Below, one piece after another: positions 13,391 to 22,600 of a DNA stretch of 24,650 bases; position 1 is the stretch's first letter; each line of letters starts with the position of its first letter. A model generated the notes under the pieces. It had not been told where the DNA came from, made no database searches, and saw nothing but the letters and a program-made list of their open reading frames with translations. The DNA comes from a virus. The stretch covers positions 1 through 24,650 of the IMG/VR virus record IMGVR_UViG_3300035698_001623; one strand, written 5' to 3'. A program made the position numbers and the translations under genes.

Positions 13391-14624
13391 AACAGCTATG
13401 AGTAGGCAGGCTCTGGGTCACGGTAAACGTGTATCTTTACCTATTCCCTATGATCCAGTAAGGCATAAAGGTTTTAGTGTCATAGGTACTGACAATAACA
13501 TGTATGTCAGTAATGGTACAGCTTGGATTCAAATATATACATTTGATCCTGATGCTCCACCAATCACTGCACTTACATCTTCCATAGAATTTACTGTAGG
13601 TTCTGGTGGAGACTTCCCCAACCTAAACGCAGTATTTGAATATTTGTCAGTATTTCAACCTTACTACCGAGCAGATTGGCCCACTGCTGGAACTGCCACA
13701 GTTGTAGTTCGTATACTTAGCGGTACTGTCCTAGCAGAACAGCTTAGTTTTATCAACCAAGATATGAGTTGGGTATATATTTATGCAGATGATGCAACTG
13801 TAGAAGTTGATCCAACTGCACTAGAGATAGCTACTTACTACATTGATAGAGAGCATGCACTATTCTTTTCTCTAGGTACGGCACTACCCAACATCACTGG
13901 TATTACTTTTACTTTAGGTGTTGGTACTATTCCTCAAGACCCAGGCCTAATTGCAGGGATTGGTGCATACACACCTAAATCAACATGCTTTTCTGTGCGA
14001 GATGGTAGCCAAATCAGTATGGGGACTTATGAAGTTTCTGCTGTTTATCGTCTTCCAGGTGCAGAAGGTTGGAATAAAGGTGCTACTGTAGGTAACAATT
14101 CTCGCATTTCAGCACTGGGAGGTAACTTCTCAAACTGCTTTGAAGTAGGCCTAACAATACAAAATGGTAGTAGGGCAAAACTTTGGGCATGTGATGCTAC
14201 AGGTGCAGGTACTACTGGAATAAACGTAGCTGCTAATTCTCAAATATCTGTCACTAATAGTACATCTCTCATACCAGGATTCTCATCAAACTTTAGAAAA
14301 AGTGTTGGTATAGATAGCGTAAATGATATTGTAGTAACAAATGGTAGTTTTGCTGACATAGGTAACGGAGTTCTTGGAGGCACTAATACCCCTGCAAATG
14401 CCGTTACTAACAATGGTATTATCTTTCGTGGTGATGTTGGTCCTGCTGTACCTACTGGTATTTTTAAGCCTGATCCATACACTGTAGGCACACTACCTGA
14501 TGTTGCTGTGTATGATGCTTGTTTAATTCATGTAGCTGATGGGGATACTGGATCTCCATGTCTTGCAGTTAGTAATGGAACAAATTGGTTGCGGATAGCT
14601 CTTGGCGCCGCTGTATCTACTTAA
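13380..14624 (+). CDS. tail spike/fibre with pectin-lyase-like beta-helix
   Basis: Two adjacent ATGs exist (13377 and 13380). GGAGG at 13369-13373 is 6 nt from the second, so 13380 is preferred, giving 414 aa. A short attachment region (about 1-65) is followed by FTVGSGGDFPNLNAVFEYLS, a classic opening of pectin-lyase-like beta-helix spikes. Repeating beta-turn units then run to about residue 335 (ISALGG, LWACDATGAG, ISVTNSTS). A small C-terminal domain (about 345-414) repeats the display-like ending VSNGTNWLRI. Probably a second receptor-binding protein; no catalytic residues are assigned. It overlaps the upstream gene by 11 nt. Confidence 0.7.
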   Translation: MLSKTAMSRQALGHGKRVSLPIPYDPVRHKGFSVIGTDNNMYVSNGTAWIQIYTFDPDAPPITALTSSIEFTVGSGGDFPNLNAVFEYLSVFQPYYRADWPTAGTATVVVRILSGTVLAEQLSFINQDMSWVYIYADDATVEVDPTALEIATYYIDREHALFFSLGTALPNITGITFTLGVGTIPQDPGLIAGIGAYTPKSTCFSVRDGSQISMGTYEVSAVYRLPGAEGWNKGATVGNNSRISALGGNFSNCFEVGLTIQNGSRAKLWACDATGAGTTGINVAANSQISVTNSTSLIPGFSSNFRKSVGIDSVNDIVVTNGSFADIGNGVLGGTNTPANAVTNNGIIFRGDVGPAVPTGIFKPDPYTVGTLPDVAVYDACLIHVADGDTGSPCLAVSNGTNWLRIALGAAVST

Positions 14625-14636
14625 GGAGAATGTATT

Positions 14637-14897
14637 ATGGCCACCACTGTTACCCTACATTTTTACGAATTCCTAGCTAGGCTAGATAAAGATGCGGAAG
14701 TTGCCCCAGGAGAAGCTACTCCTATAGGTATGCATATCAGATTTACTAGGAGAGTAACTACTGATGGAGTAGTAACCTCAGAAACCTTACTTCAACCTAG
14801 AGCTGCTACCTATGTTGATCTAGTTGAAGCACTTGCTCTTACAGAGTTAAACGATCTAGACGCTAAAGTTACAGCAGAAAAAAGTAGCAGGGGCTAA
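14637..14897 (+). CDS. hypothetical virion-module protein, 86 aa
   Basis: Preceded by AAGGAGAA, an excellent Shine-Dalgarno, 7-9 nt upstream. An N-terminal helix (LHFYEFLARLDKDAEVAPGE) leads into a short beta region (IGMHIRFTRRVTTDG) and a C-terminal helix. No domain is recognised. It lies between the spike and the heme oxygenase-like gene, whose ATG overlaps its stop (TAATG), so the two are probably co-translated. Confidence 0.6.
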   Translation: MATTVTLHFYEFLARLDKDAEVAPGEATPIGMHIRFTRRVTTDGVVTSETLLQPRAATYVDLVEALALTELNDLDAKVTAEKSSRG

Positions 14898-15391
14898 TGA
14901 ACTTAAGAGAAATCACCAGGCCGCTGCATCATTCTGCTGAGCAGCATCCTATTGGCGCAGCTATGGCTAATGGAACTATAAGCAAACAAGATTGGGCAGA
15001 TTGGCTTGGTGCTTTACTTATTGTCCATAGAAAAATAGACCCTTTACTTCCTGCTGCTTGTGGTAGAGTGTCGCAGATTCTTTCTGATTTAGAGGCATGT
15101 AAACCTTTTGAACCTAGAGAGAATCTACCCGCTATAAGTTATGCTAATAGTCTAACTAGCTATCAAGGTGCATTCTACGTATTTACTGGCGCACATTTAA
15201 TGGGCGGCGCAGTTATAAGAAAGCGCTTAGTTAATAGACTACCTTGTGAACACCTAGCTTGGGCGGATAGAAAAGAAGCTATACAAAGCTGGCAGCATTT
15301 AAGAGAAGCAACTGAACACGCTAAAGCTTCTAAGGATGCGTTCTCTGCTATCCTAAGGATCATGGATGCTATATATGCACACTCCACATGA
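14897..15391 (+). CDS. heme oxygenase-like protein
   Basis: 164 aa, all-helical. The N-terminus (LREITRPLHHSAEQHP) matches the first helix of bacterial heme oxygenases, with His11 (or His12) at the proximal heme-ligand position. YVFTGAHLMGG at residues 94-104 corresponds to the distal helix and its flexible Gly-Gly kink (YVLEGSxLGG in HemO/BphO-type enzymes). It resembles the bacterial HemO/BphO class more than the cyanobacterial HO1 class, and is somewhat shorter than typical enzymes. Heme oxygenases cleave heme to biliverdin, iron and CO. Whether this copy is catalytic or a virion protein re-using the fold is unknown. It is coupled to the preceding gene by TAATG inside the tail module. Confidence 0.65.
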   Translation: MNLREITRPLHHSAEQHPIGAAMANGTISKQDWADWLGALLIVHRKIDPLLPAACGRVSQILSDLEACKPFEPRENLPAISYANSLTSYQGAFYVFTGAHLMGGAVIRKRLVNRLPCEHLAWADRKEAIQSWQHLREATEHAKASKDAFSAILRIMDAIYAHST

Positions 15392-15467
15392 ATTAACTAC
15401 TGCAGATTATGCAGAACTATTTAAGCTTATCTGGGATTCCCTGAAAAGTTTATGGAATGGAGCTTAA
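15366..15467 (+). CDS. small ORF between heme oxygenase-like and nozzle genes, 33 aa
   Basis: The ATG at 15366 has AAGGA 6 nt upstream, inside the end of the heme oxygenase-like gene (26-nt overlap, different frame). The stop lies 3 nt before the next gene. The product has a polar start and an amphipathic helix (ADYAELFKLIWDSLKSLW). It fills a gap that would otherwise be unusually long for this operon and may couple the nozzle-like gene to upstream translation. Function unknown. Confidence 0.5.
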   Translation: MLYMHTPHELTTADYAELFKLIWDSLKSLWNGA

Positions 15468-15470
15468 ATA

Positions 15471-17018
15471 ATGGGCGAAGTATTCAGAGCTAACTTATCT
15501 TCCGCAGTGTTTCCTATGACACTAGCGGATGCTGGTCGTACAGTTATATCTCAGCAAGGCGATCAGAATTACGATAAGCGCGTAGATCCTCAGGGTACTC
15601 AAAAAGATGCAGGTATTCCTCAGGCTATTTATTTACAGGATGTAATTCCTACAGTAAATGGATATCAGAGTATAGGATATAATTCAGATACTAAACCTAT
15701 GCCACCTAGACAAAGTGGTACAGGTACACTAGCACTGGTACAGAGTTTTGTAGTAGATGTTCCTGGTCGTAGCTTACCTGCAATTTTAGTGCAGCGGCAA
15801 GGCACTCTTAGTTATCATGACGTAGTATCTATTCCTATTACTTTTAGTACTTCTTGGCAATATCAGGCAACAACCGTTAGACCTGTAAAAGGTTTAGAGG
15901 ATTCTACCATTGCTACAGTTCGTGGAGTTAATTACTGGTGTGATGGCAGTACTATATTTAGTTTTACTATAGATCCTAATACCTATCAGGTTACATTTCT
16001 AAGTCTACTCACTGTAATTACTGGAATAACTATAGCCACTATTAAAGCTATATGTAGTTCATATAATTACCTAATAGCTATAGATGATAACAATGTAGTA
16101 CACTGGTCATCTACAACTACGCCAACTGATTTTGTACCCTCATTAGTTACGGGTGCAGGATCTGAAATACCCTCAGATTTACAAGGTCAGGCTAGGTTTA
16201 TACTTACACATCCTGACGGATTTATTATCTATTCAGATCGTAATGCTGTATTTGCTAGATACACTGGTAATGCTAGATATCCATTCAAATTTACTCCAAT
16301 AGCTGATGCTGGCGGATACACTACAGTTAAACAAGTAAGCGGTAATAACCAATCCCTAGTTCACTACGGTTTGGATAATTCTAACAAGGTACAGATATTA
16401 AAAGAAGGCCGCGCCGAGTTAGTTGCTCCGGAGGTCACTACTTATCTGGAAAGAAAAACCTATAGAGATACTTTTGATTATGCAACAAATGCGTTTGGTA
16501 AAACTAATTTACCTTTATATGCTGTGCACTTCCTACTGGATAGATATATAATCATAGGTGATTTTGTTTATGATACACTGCTGCAGAGATATGGTAAGCT
16601 AAGCTATGATTATCACTCTATATGTGCCTCAGATAGATATATAGTTTTTATACCCAATAATAGTACAGGCAAACCTGCTAAGTTATCTTTTGATATATAT
16701 GATTCATTAGCTACATTCCAGGGTGTATTATTGCTAGGTAAGTTCCAAGTTGTTAGATCTAGAAATATAAAACTAGAGGGTGTAGAAGTAGAGTCAAGTC
16801 AGGATGCCAGCTTAGTTACACCTAACTTCTCTATGTATCTATATCCTTCATTAGATGGCAAGAATTTCTTATCTCCTATAGAATTAACTTGTACCTTTTC
16901 TGATGAACTAATAACTGCGCCCGTGCACAATACCGCTAAGAACCACTCTATCTTACTAAAGGGTGCTTTTGATATTAACACCTTGCAGCTAGATTTTACA
17001 ATTGCTGGAGGTAGATAG
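15471..17018 (+). CDS. putative tail nozzle / beta-propeller-like structural protein
   Basis: 515 aa, almost entirely beta-strand by composition. The N-terminus contains a YLQDVIPTVNGYQSIGY segment (about residues 53-69), like the opening VxPTxxGYxxxGY region of podovirus nozzle-type proteins. Repeated blade-like units follow (for example VRGVNYWCDGSTIFSF, LIAIDDNNVVHWSS, FIIYSDRNAVFARYTG, IIGDFVYDTLLQRYGKLSYD), suggesting a propeller. Nozzle proteins close the tail tube beneath the adaptor and direct DNA and ejection proteins. The call rests on fold pattern and position; a different beta-propeller tail protein is possible. It ends in TAG, overlapping a GTG start. Confidence 0.5.
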   Translation: MGEVFRANLSSAVFPMTLADAGRTVISQQGDQNYDKRVDPQGTQKDAGIPQAIYLQDVIPTVNGYQSIGYNSDTKPMPPRQSGTGTLALVQSFVVDVPGRSLPAILVQRQGTLSYHDVVSIPITFSTSWQYQATTVRPVKGLEDSTIATVRGVNYWCDGSTIFSFTIDPNTYQVTFLSLLTVITGITIATIKAICSSYNYLIAIDDNNVVHWSSTTTPTDFVPSLVTGAGSEIPSDLQGQARFILTHPDGFIIYSDRNAVFARYTGNARYPFKFTPIADAGGYTTVKQVSGNNQSLVHYGLDNSNKVQILKEGRAELVAPEVTTYLERKTYRDTFDYATNAFGKTNLPLYAVHFLLDRYIIIGDFVYDTLLQRYGKLSYDYHSICASDRYIVFIPNNSTGKPAKLSFDIYDSLATFQGVLLLGKFQVVRSRNIKLEGVEVESSQDASLVTPNFSMYLYPSLDGKNFLSPIELTCTFSDELITAPVHNTAKNHSILLKGAFDINTLQLDFTIAGGR

Positions 17019-17350
17019 TGAGTAATACTAATGCAGTACTTCCATTTACCGGTGTAAATCTAAAGGACCTAGCAGAAACCTTAGGTATTACGCAATTCTT
17101 GAGTGAGACAGCTTGGTACCAAACTATAGGTGGCTTACTTATTCAGGGCGGGCTAGTTACTGGGGCTAGTGATGGAGATGTTATTCCATTTAATGCTGCA
17201 TTTCCATCGCAACCTTTATTTGTGGCGGTTCAGTCTATAAATAGTAATGCACCTAACTCTTATATTACTGCCGCTACCTTAACAGGCTTTACAGTAAAAC
17301 ACACAGGTGGAGGTTCTCATGATTACTATTGGTTTGCTATAGGTGCATAA
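17018..17350 (+). CDS. stand-alone gp53-like tail-fibre C-terminal domain protein
   Basis: 110 aa beginning with GTG (TAGTG overlap; GGAGG 6 nt upstream). After a short lead, residues about 33-110 match the pattern of gp53-like fibre C-terminal domains: WYQTIGGLLIQGG, then a FP turn (AAFPSQPLFVAVQ), TLTGFTVKH and the terminal YYWFAIGA. In most phages this domain ends a long fibre. Here it is a separate short protein, perhaps a fibre tip or a cap bound to the nozzle or a spike; that role is inferred. Confidence 0.6.
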   Translation: MSNTNAVLPFTGVNLKDLAETLGITQFLSETAWYQTIGGLLIQGGLVTGASDGDVIPFNAAFPSQPLFVAVQSINSNAPNSYITAATLTGFTVKHTGGGSHDYYWFAIGA

Positions 17351-17417
17351 GAATCCCCTCGTGTGTTTTACACTCTATTCGTTACAGTAAGAACATCCCC
17401 TAATCAGGAGAATTGAC

Positions 17418-18035
17418 ATGGCTATAATTGGTGAAGCAAGCACTGCAAGAGCTTCAGAAACTGGTAGTAAATCTACACAACTACAATTAGACCAAGAAGG
17501 GTTTAATAAAATTGTGTACGATATACTATCTAGTGATCAAGGGTTAGCTGGATTAGCTACCGGAGAGAATATGTCCGGTGGTTATGGTTCCAGTGTCAAG
17601 GCTCAACTAGCTCAGGACTTAGTAATTAAGATGAGTGGAGAGTTGGCTAAACTAACTGCGCCTACACTAGAAAAGACTAAGAAAGTATCTAAGAAATCTT
17701 CTGGTGGCGCCAAAACAGTAATCTGCACTGAGCTAATGAAGCAAGGTAAGCTTTCAGAAGAATTATATAGTGCCGGGCATGAACACTTTCTATCTTTACC
17801 ACCTGAAGTAATTATTGGTTACAGGGTATGGGCAGATAAAGTAGTTCCACTAATGCAAAAATCTGAACGGCTATCTAAAATTCTTGCACCTGTAGCTGTT
17901 GCTAGGTATGAGATGATTGTAAATAAGAAGTTCTCATTACTGGGTGCGGCCACGATTTATATTGGCCAACCTATCTGCTTCATGATCGGCACCTTTCTAA
18001 GGAACAAGCATGGCGACTTCGCAAGAACTTCTTGA
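17418..18035 (+). CDS. putative internal virion protein, 205 aa
   Basis: Strong Shine-Dalgarno (TCAGGAGAA) after a 67-nt gap. A low-complexity N-terminus (1-25) and a Ser/Lys-rich linker (about 85-105) flank helical parts. Then comes a compact helical domain (ICTELMKQGKLSEELYSAGH, ending around LAPVAVARYEM) and a hydrophobic C-terminal segment (LLGAATIYIGQPICFMIGTF). It is the first of three genes whose order (small, coiled-coil, giant) resembles the ejection-protein cassette of podoviruses. A membrane-associating role during DNA entry is inferred. Confidence 0.5.
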   Translation: MAIIGEASTARASETGSKSTQLQLDQEGFNKIVYDILSSDQGLAGLATGENMSGGYGSSVKAQLAQDLVIKMSGELAKLTAPTLEKTKKVSKKSSGGAKTVICTELMKQGKLSEELYSAGHEHFLSLPPEVIIGYRVWADKVVPLMQKSERLSKILAPVAVARYEMIVNKKFSLLGAATIYIGQPICFMIGTFLRNKHGDFARTS

Positions 18036-19662
18036 TCTGATAGGCACTGAAACTGATGGATTTCTGCAGGCTAATAAAAAAGCCGGAGAAGCTGCAAGTG
18101 CAGGAGCTGAAGCCGCCGCTGCTTTATCTAGAGAAGCTGCTGCTAAGTTAAGACAATCTGCTCAGGCTGAAGCTACTATAGCTACTGAGAAATTACTAGC
18201 TAAGCAGCGAACTGAGCAAGCTAATGTAAAAGCAGCACTGGCCGCAGGACATGATCCTAGCGGAGCTTCTAGTAGCATCCTTGATTTAATTAGAACTACT
18301 CAAATAGAAGGCCAGAAAGTTACTGATGGCATAAACAAATTACGTAAAGAACGTAATACTTCTATCTTTGAAGACCCAGTTGCCTGGGTGCAGGCTAATT
18401 TCCTTAGCGATACGGAGGAAAATCTGACACTTAATACTGCTGCAATGCAGGCTGCTAGTGATCAAGCAGGTAAGTTAAACAATCTAATTCAGAGCACTAC
18501 TCAAACTAACTTAGCTATTGAAGAAAGTGTTAATGCTGCGGTTATAAAATCCACTGCTACGGTAGCAGCTACTCGTTCTGAACTTAGCGCCATTCAAGCT
18601 GAGCAAGAGGGTATTGCGCATAATGTTACTTCGCTAACTGCTATTGCGCAGATGTCTGGCGCTAATCTTAATGCCATGCATACACTACGTAACTCAACGA
18701 TGGCTGAGCAGAATTATAACCTAAACTTAAAACAAGAAGCTCGCGCTCGTGAACAGTTCTCTTGGCAACAGGAAGAAGCTAGACTGCGTAAAGAATTAAA
18801 ATTTACGGCTGACCAGGAAGATGAATACCTAATTGAGACACTGAACCTAGCTAACAGAAAGTTAGGCCGCCCAGAAATGTCAGGCGCTGGTGCAAGATCA
18901 ACAGTTAAGCTATTAAAAACTGGCGGAGTGCAAGAGCTTACTCGACTTTACAATATAGGCATGAGTGAAAGAGTTAATCCTGGTGAAGGTATCATAGGTA
19001 CCACACCTGCTGAAGCTCTAGAAAATATAGTTCAGCTACGCGGTAGAGTAACTGCTGCACAAAAGCAAGTATTAGATATAGTTCAAGAAGTTCAAGAAAA
19101 TCTACCTGTTACTGCTGTTGATCCTAAGACAGGTAAGTTTGATCTGAAATTATACAATAGGAATGTTAAGGCAAAATTCGATGAGTTATATAAAACTATT
19201 AAGCCAGGTACAGGTAATCCTTATGATGTAGTCGATCTAACTCCGTATATTAAAAATCTGCCTGTAATACAGAATCAAACATTTACTAAACTAGTTCTGA
19301 ATCCTGCTATTGAATCCAGAATTCCTTTATCTGATCCTAATGCTGTTATATCACTAGCTATAGAAGCAGTTAAAAGACAAGATGTCAGTATGGCCGAAGC
19401 AGTAGCTGGATTAACTTCTATCTACCAAAGAGCTAATGCTATGAATCAGGCGGCTAAAGGATTTATAGGTTTTGGTATTGTAGCACCCAATGGCGGTAGA
19501 AATTACACAATCAAACTTGATGGTAAAAGAGTAGATCTTACAGACTTTACTCAGCTAGGTCGAGCTATGAACCAAAGATTGGCGGGCTCCCCTAACAACC
19601 CATTCCTACCCAGAAGAAATCTTAGAGATAATGCAGCCCCTTACGTTGCTGGAGATAACTAA
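18010..19662 (+). CDS. internal virion / ejection protein, coiled-coil, 550 aa
   Basis: Overlaps the previous gene by 26 nt, with AAGGAAC ahead of its ATG. Residues about 10-85 are an Ala/Glu/Lys-rich coiled coil. Further helical stretches run to about 280 and include an Arg/Glu-rich block (EARAREQFSWQQEEARLRKE). The C-terminal part is more globular. No enzymatic motif is seen. Length, helix content and the gene order between a small and a giant protein match the middle ejection protein of short-tailed phages, which lines the channel for genome entry. Its stop overlaps the next ATG (TAATG). Confidence 0.6.
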   Translation: MATSQELLDLIGTETDGFLQANKKAGEAASAGAEAAAALSREAAAKLRQSAQAEATIATEKLLAKQRTEQANVKAALAAGHDPSGASSSILDLIRTTQIEGQKVTDGINKLRKERNTSIFEDPVAWVQANFLSDTEENLTLNTAAMQAASDQAGKLNNLIQSTTQTNLAIEESVNAAVIKSTATVAATRSELSAIQAEQEGIAHNVTSLTAIAQMSGANLNAMHTLRNSTMAEQNYNLNLKQEARAREQFSWQQEEARLRKELKFTADQEDEYLIETLNLANRKLGRPEMSGAGARSTVKLLKTGGVQELTRLYNIGMSERVNPGEGIIGTTPAEALENIVQLRGRVTAAQKQVLDIVQEVQENLPVTAVDPKTGKFDLKLYNRNVKAKFDELYKTIKPGTGNPYDVVDLTPYIKNLPVIQNQTFTKLVLNPAIESRIPLSDPNAVISLAIEAVKRQDVSMAEAVAGLTSIYQRANAMNQAAKGFIGFGIVAPNGGRNYTIKLDGKRVDLTDFTQLGRAMNQRLAGSPNNPFLPRRNLRDNAAPYVAGDN

Positions 19663-22600
19663 TGGCAGAAGAACAACTTTACCCTGCATACTTAATTGCT
19701 GCGGATAACCACAACATAGGTAACGGCTCATTTTCTTGGGCTGATCCTGAAGCTTGGGCGCAAAAACTTGGTAACATAGGTGATTATGCTGCCACCTCTT
19801 TTCTTTCTGGTGTTAACAGCTTTTATAATACAGGCGCTACTATAGGCAACTGGATTGGCTTAGATACCGAGGAGCGTAATACTCAAGAGTGGATCTCAGA
19901 TATGGATTCAGATCTTGGAAAGTATTACCGAGATAATAGACAAGCGGTTGATCTAGGCGGTTTCATCGCTACTGCACTAATTCCGGGCATAGGTGGAATT
20001 AAGTTATTCAATGCCGGCCAGAAAGCTTTAGAGGTAGCAATTGATACTGGCAAGATAGGCGGTAACTTAGCCAAAGCTACTGGACTACTTGTGCCTAAAA
20101 ATGCTATGCTTGTGGATGAGGCAGCCGCTGCAATTAACTCATCTACCACTACTCTCAAACTGCTTAATGCTAATACTGTAAAAGCTCTTGAGGGAGGCTT
20201 TAGACAAAACGTATTAGAAGCTGCTGCTTTTGAAACTGTAGTTCAGGTAACTATGTTTAAGTCTCCCATACTTGAAGAGCAGGATGTGGGAGATATAGTT
20301 ACTAACATAGCATTAGGCGGAGCTATTGGAGGAGCTATTGCAGGTGCATTTACTGGGGCTAAGCTTTATGGTACACTAAAGAAAGCTGTTGGTGTAGAAG
20401 ATAATGCTCGCTTACCTTTTGTTAGTAGACCTTCTTTAGCTAGTGCAACTTCGCCCGCCGAAAGAATCATTAACTACACTTGGGATAGTGAAGCTGCTGC
20501 TGTTCCTAAGTCCATTATGAGTGCTGATGGTACAACAGTAGTTAACAATTACGCAGTAACTAACGAACTGTATGTTGGCAAGATCACATCTAACTTTCAG
20601 GATACTCGTGCAGCTATTATTGAGCTGTCCACCGATAAAGAGTTTGGTAATTTTGTAGCGTCTATCTCAACTCCCGTACTTAAAGATGGAAGATACGCGC
20701 CCGGCTTTGCACAAAGATACTATGAGAACTTTGATGGAGCCATAGCTATTACGAGGCCCTCAGAAATAACTGCGCTAGAAGCTAAGGTAAATGCTCAGTT
20801 AGCTAAAGGTGAGACTGCGAATAAGAATTTAGCTGTAAGATTTGTTAAGACTAACGGAGAGAATGCAGGTGCTATACTAACAGATGCTCCCAAGGTATTA
20901 ACTATTGGAGATGTATTCAAGTCTGCAGATGATATTCTTAACTACGCACGAAAGCAAAAGTTTTCTAATGCTCTCGATGGTACTGATATGTGGTCTGCCT
21001 TAAAATTAGCTGGTAAGAATCCGCATATAGCTGCCCAGGCTAGATATGTTTGGGCAGACAAGGTTCTTAAAGAAGTACCTGCCGGGGCAATGCTTGATAA
21101 GCATGATATACCCGTACTTGAGAGAGCACTAAAGGATAAAGTATTTAATCTCAAAGTAGTTAGTGGCAAAGGTCCATCTCTGCAAGTCACTAAGATAGCT
21201 AGCGAGAAACAGCTATTTGATTTGATTAAAGAATCTAAGGAAGAAGTAGCTACTACTCTACTGAAAAGATTAAAGAGGAAAAACTCTGCTACACCAGAGG
21301 AGCTTGGGCAAGAAATGATTCCGCTTATTACTAATGTGCGGCAATCCTATCTGAATGCTAACCCCGCCCAGAATCTTGCTGATGATCTATTTGCACACCA
21401 GTCAGCTACAGCTAAGTTACAGAAGGATCTAAAGGCTAGAGGTATAAGCGAAGATACTTCTGAATATAATACTGAGGCACTATATCAACCATCATACATG
21501 AGAGTAGTGTACGATGTAGATAAGTCTATTGTAGATGCTAATCCTCATATCCTAGATGGCATTACTTTTCATAAACAGATGCAGAGAGCTTATGTAGATA
21601 ATGCTAAGAATGTGGTGGCTACTATAGCAGGTAAACTTGCTGCTGCCTTACCGGATATATCTAATAGTGCACTAATTAAGTCATCAAGAGCTGGCGGCGG
21701 AGCTGGACTATTCTCATCTGAAAACTCTAACTACGGAACACTAGGGTCAGTAACAGCTTGGATAGGTTCTGTATCTAGAGAACTTAAGACAACTGCCCGT
21801 AAGAAGTTACAGGAAGATTTGCAGGGTCCATTGGTTGCTTTAGGAAATAAACAAGAGGCAGCCATTGAATTTGAAAGTATTAATCAGAAGGTTACTAGAA
21901 GCGGTCAGCAATGGATTAGATACACTGATCCTGATAGTGCTGAAGAGTTTCTTATCTCCCAACGTGCTGCTAAGGCCTTTGTTGATAAAGATACTGGACA
22001 ACTTGATTATGATTCGCTTTTTGCTTCACTGGGTGATGACCTTATTGAAATAAAGAATACCGAAGCTCGTGCAGTTATTGATGCTCACATAGGTATTAGC
22101 GGACAAAGAACTGATCATTTCAGAAGTATACATGCTGCACAAGGTAAGACGGATAATAAGCTACCACAAGTTTACAGGCCTATTCGACCTAACTTAAAGG
22201 ATTATCCTTACTTTGCTTTTGTAAGAGATACTAGAGTTACTAGTGGTAATCACACTACTATGATTCATGCAGCCTCTGAAAAAGAACTAGCTGCACTTAT
22301 GGATAAAGTACCGCCCGAGTACCAGAAAATAACTAAAGCACAAACTGAAGATTACTTTAAGGCGCGCGGCGAGTTTGAATATCAGCGAACTCTAAATGAA
22401 AACTATATAAATAGTGATCTAAGTAACAAAGGTATTTTTAGTAACTTCTTTCCCAAGAGCGATCCACAGAAAATTGTAGATGATATTCTACAACAACATT
22501 ACCGTGAGAGTGATACTCTTATGGCGGAAACTGTGCGGCTAAGGTATGAACCTGAGTTTACATTCATTGAAAATTTAGGTGATCAATACTCTAAGATTGA

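Noticed and set aside
11097-14624. Diversity-generating retroelement acting on the fibre genes
   Set aside because: No reverse transcriptase gene or template/variable repeat pair is visible in the window.
17351-17417. Terminator or promoter in the 67-nt gap before the ejection genes
   Set aside because: Only a weak GTGT/ACAC hairpin without a T-run, and TTTACA has no properly spaced -10; nothing firm can be called.
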